From Pseudomonadota bacterium (lineage in GTDB: Bacteria > Pseudomonadota > Gammaproteobacteria > Burkholderiales > Rhodocyclaceae), in NCBI GenBank assembly GCA_018262195.1, contig JAGTRS010000003.1, forward strand, positions 103,200-167,199: a stretch of 64,000 bases of DNA. The letters are read 5' to 3'. Below the pieces are notes generated by a model that ran no database searches, was not told where the DNA came from, and saw only the letters and a list, made by a program, of their open reading frames with translations. Position 1 is the stretch's first letter. Every line of letters begins with the position of its first letter. The position numbers were made by a program, and so were the translations under genes. Below, in pieces: positions 35,120-45,430 of this stretch.

Positions 35120-35849
35120 TTTGCTGGTCCCGGACTGGCCAGCACCAGCTCGGGTTCGTGCCTTGCAAACCTTGCGCACCGGAGGTTGCAGTGTGGCGCC
35201 ATGGAGCAGCTTCAATCTGGGTGACCACGTTGGCGATGATCCGGCTCACGTTCTCGCCAACCGGGCGAGCTTGCGCCCATATCTGCCGAGCGAGCCGCTA
35301 TGGTTGAAGCAGGTGCACGGTATCGCCGCAATCGATGCTGGAAGCTTCCCAAGGTCGGTGGAGGGCGATGCAGCATTTACCAGGCGAACCAATACGGTAT
35401 GCACGGTGATGACTGCTGATTGCTTGCCGGTGCTCTTCTGCGATCGATCCGGAACGGTAGTGGCTGCCGCTCACGCCGGGTGGCGCGGCCTGGTGGCCGG
35501 TGTGCTGGAGGCAACAATCAAGAATATGGCGGTGTCAGCCGGAGAGTTGCTCGTCTGGCTGGGGCCTGCGATCGGTCCGGGATGTTTCGAAGTGGGCGAT
35601 GAGGTACGTGCCGCTTTTCTCTCCGATGATCCCGAGGCTACCGAGGCATTCGTGCCATCCCTAGCGGGGAAATGGCTGGCCGACATTTATGCCTTGGCCC
35701 GCCGCCGCTTGCAGCGCACCGGCGTTGAGAGCATCTACGGCGGCGGGGCATGTACCGTCAAGGAACACGAGCGCTTCTTTTCCTATCGTCGCGATGGCGT
35801 GACCGGACGCATGGCTACGCTGATCTGGCTTGCGGCCGACGGCGTATAA
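35112..35849 (+). CDS. pgeF: PgeF, peptidoglycan editing factor (YfiH, laccase-like fold)
   Basis: A 245-residue protein of the YfiH/DUF152 family. Metal-type residues are in LKQVHG, MTADCLPVLFCD and AAHAGWRGL. The family member studied in Escherichia coli removes mis-incorporated L-Ser from peptidoglycan precursors; related proteins oxidise purine nucleosides. It lies downstream of and overlapping rluD, its standard neighbour. Confidence 0.92.
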   Translation: MADLLVPDWPAPARVRALQTLRTGGCSVAPWSSFNLGDHVGDDPAHVLANRASLRPYLPSEPLWLKQVHGIAAIDAGSFPRSVEGDAAFTRRTNTVCTVMTADCLPVLFCDRSGTVVAAAHAGWRGLVAGVLEATIKNMAVSAGELLVWLGPAIGPGCFEVGDEVRAAFLSDDPEATEAFVPSLAGKWLADIYALARRRLQRTGVESIYGGGACTVKEHERFFSYRRDGVTGRMATLIWLAADGV

Positions 35850-35877
35850 TCCGCGGCTTTTCATCGAACCGAATTCC

Positions 35878-36645
35878 GTGAGCACTCTTTCCTGGATCAT
35901 TGCCGTATCGCTGGCCGGCGGCGCACTGAGCGTCATTGCTGCAGCGTTGGTGAGCATTGCGCTAGGAACGCATCGCATCAGCATGTTGATTTCCTATGCG
36001 ATTGGTGCCCTGCTCGGGGCTGCATTTCTGGAAATTTTGCCGCACGCGCTGGAACATGGCGATACGCATCGGACGGCAGCAACAGTGCTGTTCGGGATTT
36101 TGGTGTTTTTCGTGCTGGAAAAGCTGGTGCTCTGGCGGCACTGCCATCATGACCACTGCGAAGCGCATGATGCCCATGCGCCGGCTCACGATCATGGGCG
36201 TTCCGGTCTGCTCATCCTGGTTGGCGATACCTTCCACAATTTCGTTGATGGCATCCTGATTGCCGCGGCCTTTCTCGAAAGCACTGAGCTTGGCATCGTG
36301 ACAGCGCTGGCCATCATCGCGCATGAGATTCCGCAGGAGGTCGGTGATTACCTGATCCTTCTCCACTCCGGCTACAGCAAGGTAAGAGCCTTGGCATTCA
36401 ATCTGTTGTCCAGCTTGGCGACGCTTGTTGGTGCCATGCTGGCTTATTTTGCCTTGGCCGAGCTGACCGAATGGATTCCTTCGCTGCTGGCTCTGGGGGC
36501 CGCCAGCATGATCTATGTGGCCGTGGCTGACCTGATCCCGGGCTTGCACAAACGCACAGCCCTGAAGGAATCGATCCTGCAGGTCGTGTTGATTGGGTCG
36601 GGCATCGCCTCGATCGCCATTGTCCAGGCATTGGTTGGAGAGTAA
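35878..36645 (+). CDS. ZIP family divalent metal transporter
   Basis: A 255-residue protein with seven to eight membrane helices. A His/Asp-rich cytoplasmic loop (HCHHDHCEAHDAHAPAHDHG, residues about 87-106) suits metal sensing. Helix IV carries HNFVDGILIA and helix V AHEIPQEVGDYLILLHSG, the ZIP binuclear metal site. It should import Zn2+, Fe2+ or similar. The start at GTG 35878 was chosen since it begins the first helix and lies just after pgeF. Confidence 0.88.
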   Translation: MSTLSWIIAVSLAGGALSVIAAALVSIALGTHRISMLISYAIGALLGAAFLEILPHALEHGDTHRTAATVLFGILVFFVLEKLVLWRHCHHDHCEAHDAHAPAHDHGRSGLLILVGDTFHNFVDGILIAAAFLESTELGIVTALAIIAHEIPQEVGDYLILLHSGYSKVRALAFNLLSSLATLVGAMLAYFALAELTEWIPSLLALGAASMIYVAVADLIPGLHKRTALKESILQVVLIGSGIASIAIVQALVGE

Positions 36646-36759
36646 TTGGCTCGATGACTGTCGTGATCGCCGGGCAACCCGGTCTTGATGTCAGCCTTGG
36701 CCATGCGGACGCCACCAGCGCACTAGCCAATTAGAAATAGTGATGTGATATCAGCGGGT

Positions 36760-36987
36760 CTAGCCCGCGTCGTTTTGCTTGTTTCTCTCGGCCATCATTT
36801 CCCGAAAACGCTTGCGTTGTCTGCGGATCCTGGATCCACTCAAATACAGGATGATCCCGCAGGGAAGGGCTCCGTAGAAAAGAAACGAGATGATCCCGGA
36901 GAGAATGGTCGGTTCGTTGGCCGCGACTAGAACAGTCACGTAAAGCCAGCCGATGACGATGATGATGGCGAAGGGCATGGCGCGCAT
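36760..36987 (-). CDS. Small two-helix membrane protein, unknown
   Basis: A 75-residue protein from MRAMPFAII, with two hydrophobic segments (about 4-25 and 33-50) and a strongly basic tail (RIRRQRKRFREMMAERNKQ). No domain is recognised. A longer frame to 37107 would cross a terminator, so the internal start is preferred. It lies in a short leftward stretch after the ZIP gene; 36646-36759 holds no convincing gene. Confidence 0.5.
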   Translation of the reverse strand: MRAMPFAIIIVIGWLYVTVLVAANEPTILSGIISFLFYGALPCGIILYLSGSRIRRQRKRFREMMAERNKQNDAG

Positions 36988-37010
36988 TGTATTTCCTGTC
37001 GCCCCAAATA

Positions 37011-37037
37011 CTAAAGCCCGCACTAGGCGGGCTTTAG
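37011..37037. terminator. Intrinsic terminator-like hairpin between two small membrane-protein genes
   Basis: An 11-bp perfect stem, CTAAAGCCCGC / GCGGGCTTTAG, with a 5-base loop. It lies just after the small CECEC protein gene on the leftward strand, which supports that gene being real. Confidence 0.75.
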
Positions 37038-37057
37038 GGTGACTCGCGTTCGCTGAG

Positions 37058-37213
37058 TCAGTTTTTCTCTCGCGCGCATTCACATTCACATTTGCCCATC
37101 GCTTCATCGTGCCACTTGTCCCAAAGGCTCGGATTGCCCTGCAGGATAAATATTGCTCCGAAGATGACGACGGCCACGATTGATGCTGCGATCACTTCAA
37201 GTAAATCTTTCAT
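37058..37213 (-). CDS. 51-residue membrane peptide with a C-terminal CxCxC motif
   Basis: A short open frame, MKDLLEVIAASIV at the start, with one membrane helix (residues about 5-24), an amphipathic loop (QGNPSLWDKWHDEAMG) and a tail KCECECAREKN. It is followed by a terminator. No ribosome site is strong (GGAAA about 13 bp upstream). Metal or thiol chemistry of the CECEC tail is a guess. It resembles no family I can name. Confidence 0.5.
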   Translation of the reverse strand: MKDLLEVIAASIVAVVIFGAIFILQGNPSLWDKWHDEAMGKCECECAREKN

Positions 37214-37324
37214 GGGTGATTTCCGTGTTGCGCTGTGCCAGTCAATTGCAACAATGTACATATCCAGATGCTTCAAAGGTGCCCTAATTATGCATGCAAA
37301 TGCATTGACAGGGCTGAAGCTGGT

Positions 37325-39106
37325 ATGGAGAATCCAAAAGCTCAAACCCCGATAACAACAGATACGAGTCTTCCCATGGCGCAGGGACCGAACGATAACG
37401 ACGCATTCATGGGTTCTGCCACGCAGTTCATGCAGGCAGGCCAGAACATGATGCAGCAGTTCATGGATTACCTTGGCAAGGCAAGCGGTTCTGCTGCCAA
37501 GATTCCTCCCCCGGCGGTTGATCCGCAGGCCATGACGGCACTGCAAAAACAGTTCATGGATCAGCAGATGTCGCTCTGGCAGTCGGTGCTGGGCAAACAA
37601 CAGGGGCAGGAACCTGCCTTCAAGGTTGCGCCGGAGCCAGGCGATCGCCGCTTTTCGGCGCCGGAGTGGAAAGAAAGCCCGATCTACGATTACCTGCATC
37701 AGGCCTATCTGCTCAATACCCAGTATCTGAAGCAAATGGTCGAGGTGATTCCGGCTGAGGACGAGAAGGCCAAGGACAGAATGCGCTTCCTGGCCCGTCA
37801 GGTTGCGGATGCGATGGCTCCGTCCAACTTTGCTGCCACCAACCCGGAATTCATCAAGTTGGCCATGGAAACCAAGGGCCAGAGCATTACCGACGGCATC
37901 AATAATCTGATCAAGGATTTCGAGAAGGGCCGTATCTCGATGACCGACGAATCGGTGTTCGAGGTTGGCAAGAATATCGCGACGACGGAGGGAGCGGTCG
38001 TCTATGAAAACGAGCTGATGCAGTTGATCCAGTACTCACCGCTTACGCCGAAGGTCGCGACGCGGCCGCTGGTCGTTGTGCCTCCCTGCATCAACAAGTT
38101 CTACATCATGGACCTGCAGCCGGAAAACTCGCTGATTCGGTTCATGGTCGAGCAGGGCAATACGGTTTTCCTGGTTTCCTGGCGTAATCCGACGGAAGCA
38201 CAGGGTCATCTTGGGTGGGATGACTACCTCGAACACGGGCCGATTGCTGCTCTGAATGTCACCCGGGAGATCACCAAGGTAAAGCAGGTCAATGCCCTCG
38301 GTTTTTGTGTCGGCGGCACTATCCTGACATCGGCGCTGGGAGTGCTCAAGGAACGCGGTGAGGATCCTGTTGCCTCGCTGACGCTGCTGACTACGCTGCT
38401 CGATTTCTCCGATACCGGCGAGATTGGCCTGTTCATCGACGAACAAGGCGTCGCCGCCCGCGAAGGGACTATCGGCAAGGGTGGGCTGCTGCCGGCCCGT
38501 GACCTGCAGAACACGTTCTCGTTCCTGCGCGCCAATGATCTGGTCTGGAACTACGTCACCGGCAACTATCTGAAGGGCCAGAAGCCGCAGGCTTTCGACC
38601 TGCTCTACTGGAACTCCGATTCGACCAGCCTGCCGGGGCCATTTGCCTGCTGGTACATGCGTAACATGTATCTCGAAAACAATTTGCGCGTGCCGGGAAA
38701 ACTGGCGATGTGTGGTACCAATGTCAATCTGGGCAAGCTTGACATGCCGGTTTACCTGTTGGCAACGCGCGAAGATCATATCGTGCCATGGCACTCGGCC
38801 TATCAGAGCACACGCATTCTCGGCGGCAAGATTCGTTTCGTGCTGGGTGCCTCCGGTCACATCGCCGGTGTTATCAATCCGGTCAGCAAGAACAAGCGCA
38901 GCTATTGGATCAATGAAGACGTAACAAACGAAGCCGAGGGCTGGCTGGCTGCATCAGAAGAGAAGAAGGGCAGCTGGTGGGCCGATTGGGCTGACTGGCT
39001 GAAACCGTTGTCAGGAGAACAGCGGGCGCCGCGTAAACCGGGGAATGCCAAGTATAAGCCGATCGAACCGGCGCCAGGCAGATACGTCAAGGAACGCGCG
39101 GTATAA
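37325..39106 (+). CDS. phaC: Class I polyhydroxyalkanoate synthase
   Basis: A 593-residue enzyme that polymerises (R)-3-hydroxyacyl-CoA into PHA granules. The lipase-like box GFCVGG carries the catalytic Cys near residue 325, the catalytic Asp is in TREDHIVPW, and the His is in GASGHIAG. Length fits class I PhaC, which needs no PhaE/R subunit. Start at MENPKAQ (37325) is preferred; MAQGPND (37376) is possible. Reductase genes follow at once. Confidence 0.95.
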   Translation: MENPKAQTPITTDTSLPMAQGPNDNDAFMGSATQFMQAGQNMMQQFMDYLGKASGSAAKIPPPAVDPQAMTALQKQFMDQQMSLWQSVLGKQQGQEPAFKVAPEPGDRRFSAPEWKESPIYDYLHQAYLLNTQYLKQMVEVIPAEDEKAKDRMRFLARQVADAMAPSNFAATNPEFIKLAMETKGQSITDGINNLIKDFEKGRISMTDESVFEVGKNIATTEGAVVYENELMQLIQYSPLTPKVATRPLVVVPPCINKFYIMDLQPENSLIRFMVEQGNTVFLVSWRNPTEAQGHLGWDDYLEHGPIAALNVTREITKVKQVNALGFCVGGTILTSALGVLKERGEDPVASLTLLTTLLDFSDTGEIGLFIDEQGVAAREGTIGKGGLLPARDLQNTFSFLRANDLVWNYVTGNYLKGQKPQAFDLLYWNSDSTSLPGPFACWYMRNMYLENNLRVPGKLAMCGTNVNLGKLDMPVYLLATREDHIVPWHSAYQSTRILGGKIRFVLGASGHIAGVINPVSKNKRSYWINEDVTNEAEGWLAASEEKKGSWWADWADWLKPLSGEQRAPRKPGNAKYKPIEPAPGRYVKERAV

Positions 39107-39129
39107 AAACTTCTCACGGAGAAAAATAG

Positions 39130-39870
39130 ATGTCGCGAGTTGCACTGGTTACTGGAGGAATGGGGGGTCTCGGCGAAGCCGTCTGTATCAAGCTGGCGGC
39201 ACTTGGTTTCAAGGTGGTTACCACCTATTCGCCGGGAAATGCCAAGGTTCAGGATTGGTTGAAGGGCATGAACAACATGGGTTACGGCTTTCGGGCCTAC
39301 CCGTGTGATGTGACCGATTTTGACTCGGCTCGTGAATGTGTCGAAACGGTGACCAAGGAAGTTGGACCGGTCGACGTGCTGGTCAATAACGCTGGCATTA
39401 CCCGCGACATGACCTTCAAGAAGATGACCAAGGGTGATTGGGATGCAGTTATCCATACCAACCTTGATTCGGTATTCAACATGACCAAGCAGGTCATGGA
39501 TGGCATGATCGAACGCAAGTGGGGGCGTGTCATCAACGTTTCGTCGGTCAATGGTCAGAAGGGTGCCTTTGGTCAAACGAACTACTCGGCTGCCAAGGCT
39601 GGCATGCATGGTTTTACCAAGGCGCTGGCGCTGGAAGTAGCCAAGCAGGGAGTGACGGTCAACACCATTTCTCCGGGCTACATTGGCACCAAGATGGTCA
39701 CGGCTATCCCGCAGGAAATCCTCGATTCAAAAATTCTGCCGCAGATTCCGGTTAATCGCCTGGGCAAGCCGGAAGAAATTGCAGGTCTCGTTGCCTATCT
39801 CGCTTCCGATGAAGCGGCGTTTGTGACTGGCGCCAATATTTCCATCAACGGTGGTCAGCACATGTACTGA
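39130..39870 (+). CDS. phaB: Acetoacetyl-CoA reductase (first copy)
   Basis: A 246-residue short-chain dehydrogenase: cofactor motif TGGMGGLG (residues 8-15), catalytic Ser in NVSSVNG, and YSAAK with Tyr and Lys near 151-155. It reduces acetoacetyl-CoA to (R)-3-hydroxybutyryl-CoA with NADPH to feed PhaC. GGAG lies 9 bp before the ATG. It is 23 bp after phaC and 50 bp before a second reductase from which it differs at many positions. Confidence 0.93.
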   Translation: MSRVALVTGGMGGLGEAVCIKLAALGFKVVTTYSPGNAKVQDWLKGMNNMGYGFRAYPCDVTDFDSARECVETVTKEVGPVDVLVNNAGITRDMTFKKMTKGDWDAVIHTNLDSVFNMTKQVMDGMIERKWGRVINVSSVNGQKGAFGQTNYSAAKAGMHGFTKALALEVAKQGVTVNTISPGYIGTKMVTAIPQEILDSKILPQIPVNRLGKPEEIAGLVAYLASDEAAFVTGANISINGGQHMY

Positions 39871-39920
39871 CCACCGTGATTTTTTACCCCGCTCTAATTT
39901 AACAACAGGAAGGAATAACT

Positions 39921-40664
39921 ATGACTCAACGTGTTGCTCTCGTTACCGGTGCTATGGGTGGTCTTGGAACCGCAATCTGTCAGGAACTGGCCAAGGCTGG
40001 CCACAAGGTGGTCGCTTCTTACCACCCGCAATTCGACAACAAGGATGCATGGCTGGCTGAGATGGCTGAAGCCGGCTTCAAGGATTTCGTCTGTGTCGCT
40101 GGTGACGTGTCTTCGCTGGAAGATTGCCAGAAGATGGTTGCCGAGGCGGAAGCCGCTTGCGGCCAGGTCGACATCCTCGTGAACAATGCCGGTATCACTC
40201 GTGACCGCATGTTCGCCAAGATGGAAAAGGATGGCTGGGATGCTGTTATCGCCACCAACCTGACCTCGCTGTTCAACATGACCAAGCAAGTCTCTGCCAA
40301 GATGGCCGAGCGTGGCTGGGGTCGCATCATCAACATTTCCTCCGTCAACGGCGTCAAGGGTCAGGCTGGCCAGACCAACTACTCCGCAGCCAAGGCTGGT
40401 GTTATCGGCTTCTCCAAGGCACTGGCTGCCGAACTGGCTGCCAAGGGCGTGACCGTTAACGCCATCTGCCCGGGCTACGTTGCCACCAAGATGGTCATGG
40501 CGATCAAGCCGGAAGTCCTGCAGTCCATCATCGATACCGTGCCGATGAAGCGCCTGGCCAAGCCGGAAGAAATCGGTGGTGCCTGCGCCTACCTGGCTTC
40601 CGATCTGGCTGCCTTCATGACCGGCGCCACGATGAACATCAACGGCGGTCTGTACTACCAGTAA
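39921..40664 (+). CDS. phaB: Acetoacetyl-CoA reductase (second copy)
   Basis: A 247-residue paralogue of the preceding gene, with the same core: TGAMGGLG at the start, NISSVNG and YSAAK. It keeps the substrate-loop motif FGQTNY-like AGQTNY. The N-terminal half differs most from the first copy, around the cofactor-binding loop (SYHPQFDNK against TYSPGNAK), so cofactor or chain-length preference may differ. A good intrinsic terminator follows. Confidence 0.93.
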   Translation: MTQRVALVTGAMGGLGTAICQELAKAGHKVVASYHPQFDNKDAWLAEMAEAGFKDFVCVAGDVSSLEDCQKMVAEAEAACGQVDILVNNAGITRDRMFAKMEKDGWDAVIATNLTSLFNMTKQVSAKMAERGWGRIINISSVNGVKGQAGQTNYSAAKAGVIGFSKALAAELAAKGVTVNAICPGYVATKMVMAIKPEVLQSIIDTVPMKRLAKPEEIGGACAYLASDLAAFMTGATMNINGGLYYQ

Positions 40665-40717
40665 ATTGCAGCATTCGGCACGAAATATTGCTGAAATTTT
40701 GCAATGCAACAAGGAAG

Positions 40718-40741
40718 GGCGCCTCCGGGCGCCTTTTTTTT
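40718..40741 (+). terminator. Intrinsic terminator after the pha operon
   Basis: GGCGCC-TCCG-GGCGCC hairpin followed by eight T residues. It ends phaC-phaB-phaB, leaving phaR with its own promoter. Confidence 0.9.
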
Positions 40742-40789
40742 ACGCTATAATGCTGCACTGCACTAAAACTTTGTATTGAGGATCGCAGC

Positions 40790-41350
40790 ATGTCGGAACC
40801 GGTACGCCTGATCAAGAAATACCCCAACCGTCGTCTTTACGATACCAAGACGAGTGCGTACATCACGCTGGGAGATGTGAAGGACCTGGTCCTCAAGTTT
40901 GAAGTGTTCAAGGTCGTCGACGCCAAGACTGGCGATGACCTGACCCGTAGTATCCTGCTCCAGATTATTCTTGAAGAAGAAACCGGCGGTGTGCCGCTGT
41001 TCTCCAGCGAGCTACTCTCCGGCTTCGTCCGTTTCTACGGCAGTACGATGCAGGGCATGCTCGGCAAGTACCTGGAAAACAACATGAAGACCTTCGTTGA
41101 TTTTCAGCAGAAATTGCAGGACCAGTCGCGAACCATGGGCGGTCCCAACGGTGGCGACAACGCTCACATGCAAGCTGACTTCTGGAACCAGTTCCTGAAT
41201 TTTCAGCAGCCCGCCATGCAGAGCATGATGACGACCTACATGGATCAGTCCAAGAAGATGTTCCAGTCGATGCAGGATCAACTGCAAAGCCAGACACGGA
41301 ACATGTTCATTACCGGTTTGCTCAATCCGGCGGACAAAGAAGAGAAATAA
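40790..41350 (+). CDS. phaR: PHA synthesis regulator PhaR
   Basis: A 186-residue DNA- and PHA-binding repressor. The N-terminal PHB accumulation domain reads IKKYPNRRLYDTKTSAYITL (residues 8-27). A long polar, Gln/Met-rich C-terminal half with many amphipathic positions would bind granules. PhaR represses phasin and its own gene until PHA is made. It is separately transcribed after the pha operon terminator. Confidence 0.93.
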   Translation: MSEPVRLIKKYPNRRLYDTKTSAYITLGDVKDLVLKFEVFKVVDAKTGDDLTRSILLQIILEEETGGVPLFSSELLSGFVRFYGSTMQGMLGKYLENNMKTFVDFQQKLQDQSRTMGGPNGGDNAHMQADFWNQFLNFQQPAMQSMMTTYMDQSKKMFQSMQDQLQSQTRNMFITGLLNPADKEEK

Positions 41351-41357
41351 TCTGATT

Positions 41358-41388
41358 GATCGGAGTCTGACTCCGGTCGGCGTTTTTT
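41358..41388 (+). terminator. Intrinsic terminator after phaR
   Basis: Stem GATCGGAGT / ACTCCGGTC (one G-U pair) with a CTG loop, followed by GGCG and TTTTTT at 41383-41388. Confidence 0.82.
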
Positions 41389-41774
41389 CCTTTCGCTAGA
41401 CGACTTGTACAAGTCGCATTCCTCGTTCCGTGGTACCCCTTGCCAGCCAGTGGCTTATCGCCGGCAGGATGTTCCCGGGATTCTCAGGCGTTTTCGGTAC
41501 CCTGAGTTTCATTGAATTGCGCGCTGCCTCCTCTTTGATTTTGGTGTGAGCGAAACCTGATGCTTGGCTGCAAGTGTTGCGCGGTAGTCATTTCATACGA
41601 CAATTCTTTGCTGGAACGTTATCTGGCTATAGAGGAAATCCACAGTCGACATACCAATGTCGGATACTGTAGCTTCTGAAATACTATTCAGTATTTGTCA
41701 CTCCACACTCAGAAATAGCCGGGTGTTTGGATATCGTTGTTTTTTGCGATGGCAATGAAAGGCAAGCTAGTGCA
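41389..41774. other. Intergenic region upstream of the hybrid kinase
   Basis: No gene is seen. It contains two short perfect inverted repeats, CGACAT-ACCA-ATGTCG (41648-41663) and AAATACT-ATTC-AGTATTT (41679-41696), in an AT-richer stretch that probably holds the promoter of the kinase. The repeats may be operator sites. Confidence 0.4.
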
Positions 41775-44354
41775 ATGAGCGTCAATTCGCGTGATCGCTT
41801 CATCCTGTTGGCTACGGCCGGTTACGCAGTTTTCGCCCTGCTTTGGATATTCCTGTCTGATCAATTGATGTCCGCCTTTACCGACATCAATTCCATACTT
41901 TGGCTATCGACAGCCAAAGGCGTATTTTTTGTTGTTGCGACAGCCGGAATGTTCTTCCTCGCCTTGCGTGCAGTGCCAACGAACGACGCCGCACTGAGCG
42001 AGGGATTACTGAAATCACTGCTTGATCGTTCGATGCAGGGGCGATGGCCGAGTTGGGCGGCCTATGTTTTCGCCATTTTGGTCACGCTGCTGATGTTGTT
42101 GGTGCGGACAAGTTTGCCGCTCCCGTTCAACGAACGGCCGATGCTTGTTGTGTTCATGTTGCCGATCATTCTCAGTGCCTTGCTGGGTGGCTTGGGGCCT
42201 GGCCTTGTCTCGACGCTGCTATCTGCACTCGGGGTGAATTACCTGGCCTTTTCACCTCTGCACAGCTTATATATCGCTTCCAGTTACGAGCTCTTTCATT
42301 GGAGTTTCCTGATCGTCAATGGCGTTGCGATCAGTTTGCTCAGTGAAGTGCTGCGCAAGGCGCGGAGCAAGGCTGAGGTCAATCGGCTGCTTCTTGATAC
42401 GATTGTTTCGGGTACCTCGGATGCCGTCTTTCTTAAGGATGCCAAAGGGCGTTACCTGTTGGCCAATGCCGCAACAGCAGGCTTTGTAGGAAAGGCGCAA
42501 GAGGAAATCATCGGTCACGATGACACTTATCTCTTCCCGGAAGCAACGGCCCGTGAATTGATGGCCAGTGATCGCGTGATCATGCTGGCAGCCAAGAATA
42601 CGACCCATGAAGAATTTGTCCGTACCCTGGATGGTAAGGAGATGGTTTTCCTGGTGACCAAGGGGCCGGTATTCGATCGCCAAGGGGGGGTTGCCGGACT
42701 TTTTGGCATCTCCCGCGAAATCACTGAGCGAAAGCGGGCAGTGGCTGCTCTCGTCGCCAGTGAATCAGCCTTGAAAGCGGCTCAGCGCCTTGCGGGTATC
42801 GGAAACTGGACATGGAACATCCGAACCGGCGAGCACTCATGGTCTGAAGAGGTATTTCGCATCTATGGCCGCGACCCGAGTTTGCCCCCGACCATCTACC
42901 CCGAGGTCAGTAAATATTTCACGGCAGAAAGCTGGATGCTGCTTTTGGCTGCGGTTGAGAAATGTCTGGTTGATGGCGAACCCTATGAACTCGATGTCGA
43001 GGTCATCGCTCCGGATGCTGGTGGTCGTTGGGTGACTGTGCGCGGTGAGGCAACACGCGGGCCGGATGGGACGATTCTTGATCTCCATGGCACGATTCAG
43101 GACATCACGGAACGCAAGCTGAGTGCCAGGGAGCTGGAGCGTTACCGGGATCATCTTGAGGAATTGGTAGAAAGTCGTACCGCCGAACTGGCGAAGGCTA
43201 GGGCTTCAGCCGAGGCAGCCACCCGGGCCAAGAGCGCTTTCCTGGCGAACATGAGCCACGAGATACGAACGCCGATGAACGGTATTCTTGGCATGGTTCA
43301 TTTGATGCGGCGTGGCGGGGCGAGCCCGGTTCAGCTTGATCAACTCGAAAAGATCGCCAGTTCCGGCACGCATTTGCTCGGCATCATCAACGATATTCTG
43401 GACTTGTCCAAGATCGAGGCCGGCAAACTCGTTCTCGAACAGGAAGAGTTTTTGTTGAGCGAGGTGGTGAGTACCGCCTTGGCGGTCATTGGTACAGCCG
43501 CGGCCGCCAAGGGCCTGACGTTGACTGCCGATATCTCCGGTATTCCCAATGCCTTGCGTGGTGATCCGACGCGGCTTTCGCAGGCACTCGTCAATTATCT
43601 GGGCAATGCGCTCAAATTTACCGAGCAAGGTGGAATTTCGCTGAAGGGCAGCATCGCTGAAGAAACGGATGCCGACTATCTGCTGCGCTTTGAGGTTACT
43701 GACACCGGTATTGGCATGACCACCGAACAGCAATCACATCTGTTCGTTCCCTTCGAGCAGGCAGATAGTTCGATGACGCGCAGATTTGGTGGAACGGGTT
43801 TGGGTTTGGCCATTACTCAGCATATTGCCCACCTGATGGGCGGGGAGGTCGGTGTGATCAGTGTGCTCGGGAAGGGAAGCACTTTCTGGTTCACCGCGAG
43901 ACTTGGCAAGGGGCGCACAATTGATCAGGCAATGCCGAGTACTGTGACCGATCCCGAGGCGATCCTGCGAAGCCGGCATCTTGGTCGGCGTGTGTTGCTG
44001 GTTGAAGATGAGCCGATCAATCAGGAGGTGGCTGCCGAATTGCTGCGAGAAGTTGGCCTGGAGGTCGAATTGGCAACGGATGGCTTGCAGGCCGTACATC
44101 TGGTCAGGGAAAAGGATTATGACGTGATCCTGATGGATATGCAGATGCCGGAAATGGATGGTCTGGATGCAACACGGGCAATTCGCAAGCTGCCTGGGTG
44201 TCAGTCAGTTCCGATCCTGGCCATGACCGCCAATGCCTTTTCCGAAGACCGTGAGCGATGCATCGCTTCCGGCATGAACGATTTCATTCCAAAGCCCGTG
44301 AATCCGGATCTCCTTTACGCGACACTGCTGCGCTGGCTGACGGTTCGTAGCTAA
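41775..44354 (+). CDS. Membrane hybrid sensor histidine kinase with receiver
   Basis: About 859 residues. Two helices near residues 10-70, then a DUF4118/MASE-like cluster (about 90-200), two PAS domains (about 205-335 and 340-465), coiled coil, HisKA with [11 protein letters not shown] (phospho-His near 495), HATPase with DTGIGM and GGTGLGLAI, and a C-terminal receiver (about 735-855) with EDEPIN and [13 protein letters not shown]. It is ready for a phosphorelay, but no HPt or output partner is adjacent. The start at MSVNSRDRF is preferred; TTG at 41727 is upstream. Confidence 0.85.
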   Translation: MSVNSRDRFILLATAGYAVFALLWIFLSDQLMSAFTDINSILWLSTAKGVFFVVATAGMFFLALRAVPTNDAALSEGLLKSLLDRSMQGRWPSWAAYVFAILVTLLMLLVRTSLPLPFNERPMLVVFMLPIILSALLGGLGPGLVSTLLSALGVNYLAFSPLHSLYIASSYELFHWSFLIVNGVAISLLSEVLRKARSKAEVNRLLLDTIVSGTSDAVFLKDAKGRYLLANAATAGFVGKAQEEIIGHDDTYLFPEATARELMASDRVIMLAAKNTTHEEFVRTLDGKEMVFLVTKGPVFDRQGGVAGLFGISREITERKRAVAALVASESALKAAQRLAGIGNWTWNIRTGEHSWSEEVFRIYGRDPSLPPTIYPEVSKYFTAESWMLLLAAVEKCLVDGEPYELDVEVIAPDAGGRWVTVRGEATRGPDGTILDLHGTIQDITERKLSARELERYRDHLEELVESRTAELAKARASAEAATRAKSAFLANMSHEIRTPMNGILGMVHLMRRGGASPVQLDQLEKIASSGTHLLGIINDILDLSKIEAGKLVLEQEEFLLSEVVSTALAVIGTAAAAKGLTLTADISGIPNALRGDPTRLSQALVNYLGNALKFTEQGGISLKGSIAEETDADYLLRFEVTDTGIGMTTEQQSHLFVPFEQADSSMTRRFGGTGLGLAITQHIAHLMGGEVGVISVLGKGSTFWFTARLGKGRTIDQAMPSTVTDPEAILRSRHLGRRVLLVEDEPINQEVAAELLREVGLEVELATDGLQAVHLVREKDYDVILMDMQMPEMDGLDATRAIRKLPGCQSVPILAMTANAFSEDRERCIASGMNDFIPKPVNPDLLYATLLRWLTVRS

Positions 44355-44473
44355 TTGCTCGCTGGGCACTCTCACACCAAGGTGGTTAGCTCGGTGAGCG
44401 GTATCCCGTTAATCGTGAAGTTGCAGATGTTATCTGCGCCTCATCCGCTTCGATGAATGCTAGGTGATCGTGC

Positions 44474-45430
44474 TTACCGGCTGACAGGTTGAAAGCCGAG
44501 CCCTGCGGTGCCCGGTAGTTGCAGGCGACCGCCGATGATGGATGGGGCGTGCCCAGTGTCTTGGGAAAACCAGTCTGCTGTGGCCAGACCATGTATGCAA
44601 TCCGGTGCCACCGCAGCTGCCAGGTGGGCGCAGGCAAGCAGCCCGCAGGCGCTTTCCAGGGTCGATGTGATGATGACTTCGATACTGGAAGCGCGGGCAC
44701 GCAGGGCAAGTTCGATGCTGGCCAGCAGACCGCCCTGACGAGCCGGTTTGATGACGATTCGGCGCACGGGTGGGTGCCGGAAGAAATGCTTGTCGAGTAG
44801 ACCAATCGATTCGTCGACGCCGAGCGGGAAGGAAGCAGATGACTGCAGTTTGGCGAGCGAGACAGGATCGGGTTCGGCGAGCGGTTCTTCCAGTCCTTCA
44901 ATGGGCAGACCGGCGCAGGCCTTGATAAAGGCTTGGGCATCGGCAAATTTCCAGGCCTTGTTGGCATCCAACCTTAAGCGCAACGTTGGTGGCAGATATT
45001 GGGCCAGTCGCTGCAGGCTGCTTATTTCTTCGGCAATTGCCTGCAGGCCAAGCTTTATTTTTATGATGGAAAAACCCGCATCAACAGCGCTTTTTAGTGT
45101 GTCTTGGTCGACAGTGCTAATCGCTCCCAGGTTGGCATTCGTGCCGATGCTGGTTGTTGGCAGATTGCCGCTCAACCAAGCATGGAGCGGGAGACCCGCC
45201 TTTTGAGCAACCAGGTCGAGGTGGGCTGTTTCGTCGGCGAAGGCCGTAGCCGCAGCTTCGCTGATGCCGAATGCAGGCAGCGGGGCGGCGTCGCCCCAAC
45301 CGGTCTGTCCATCTGCCGTCTGCAGTCGTAGCAGGCGGCCGCTACGCTCGCTGAATGTTCCCTGGCTGGTTTGCCAAGGTGATCTCAGCGGCAGAGTGTA
45401 GGGCAGCCAGTCGGCTGCAACGATGTTCAC
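44474..45430 (-). CDS. menC: o-Succinylbenzoate synthase (MenC), enolase superfamily
   Basis: A 318-residue enzyme of menaquinone synthesis that dehydrates SHCHC to o-succinylbenzoate. The catalytic Lys pair is in IIKIKLG, the metal ligands in [18 protein letters not shown] and GVDESIG, and the opposing Lys in [10 protein letters not shown], as in the MenC/muconate cycloisomerase family. GTG start overlaps the menB stop (GTGA). A dipeptide epimerase role is less likely given the menB partner. No menD, menE or menF is nearby. Confidence 0.85.
   Translation of the reverse strand: MNIVAADWLPYTLPLRSPWQTSQGTFSERSGRLLRLQTADGQTGWGDAAPLPAFGISEAAATAFADETAHLDLVAQKAGLPLHAWLSGNLPTTSIGTNANLGAISTVDQDTLKSAVDAGFSIIKIKLGLQAIAEEISSLQRLAQYLPPTLRLRLDANKAWKFADAQAFIKACAGLPIEGLEEPLAEPDPVSLAKLQSSASFPLGVDESIGLLDKHFFRHPPVRRIVIKPARQGGLLASIELALRARASSIEVIITSTLESACGLLACAHLAAAVAPDCIHGLATADWFSQDTGHAPSIIGGRLQLPGTAGLGFQPVSR

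Noticed and set aside
36654..36734. 26-codon frame after the ZIP gene, within an AATTGGCT/AGCCAATT inverted repeat (36644-36731)
   Set aside because: Ribosome site is too far away and nothing supports translation; the repeat arms are short and 70 bp apart.
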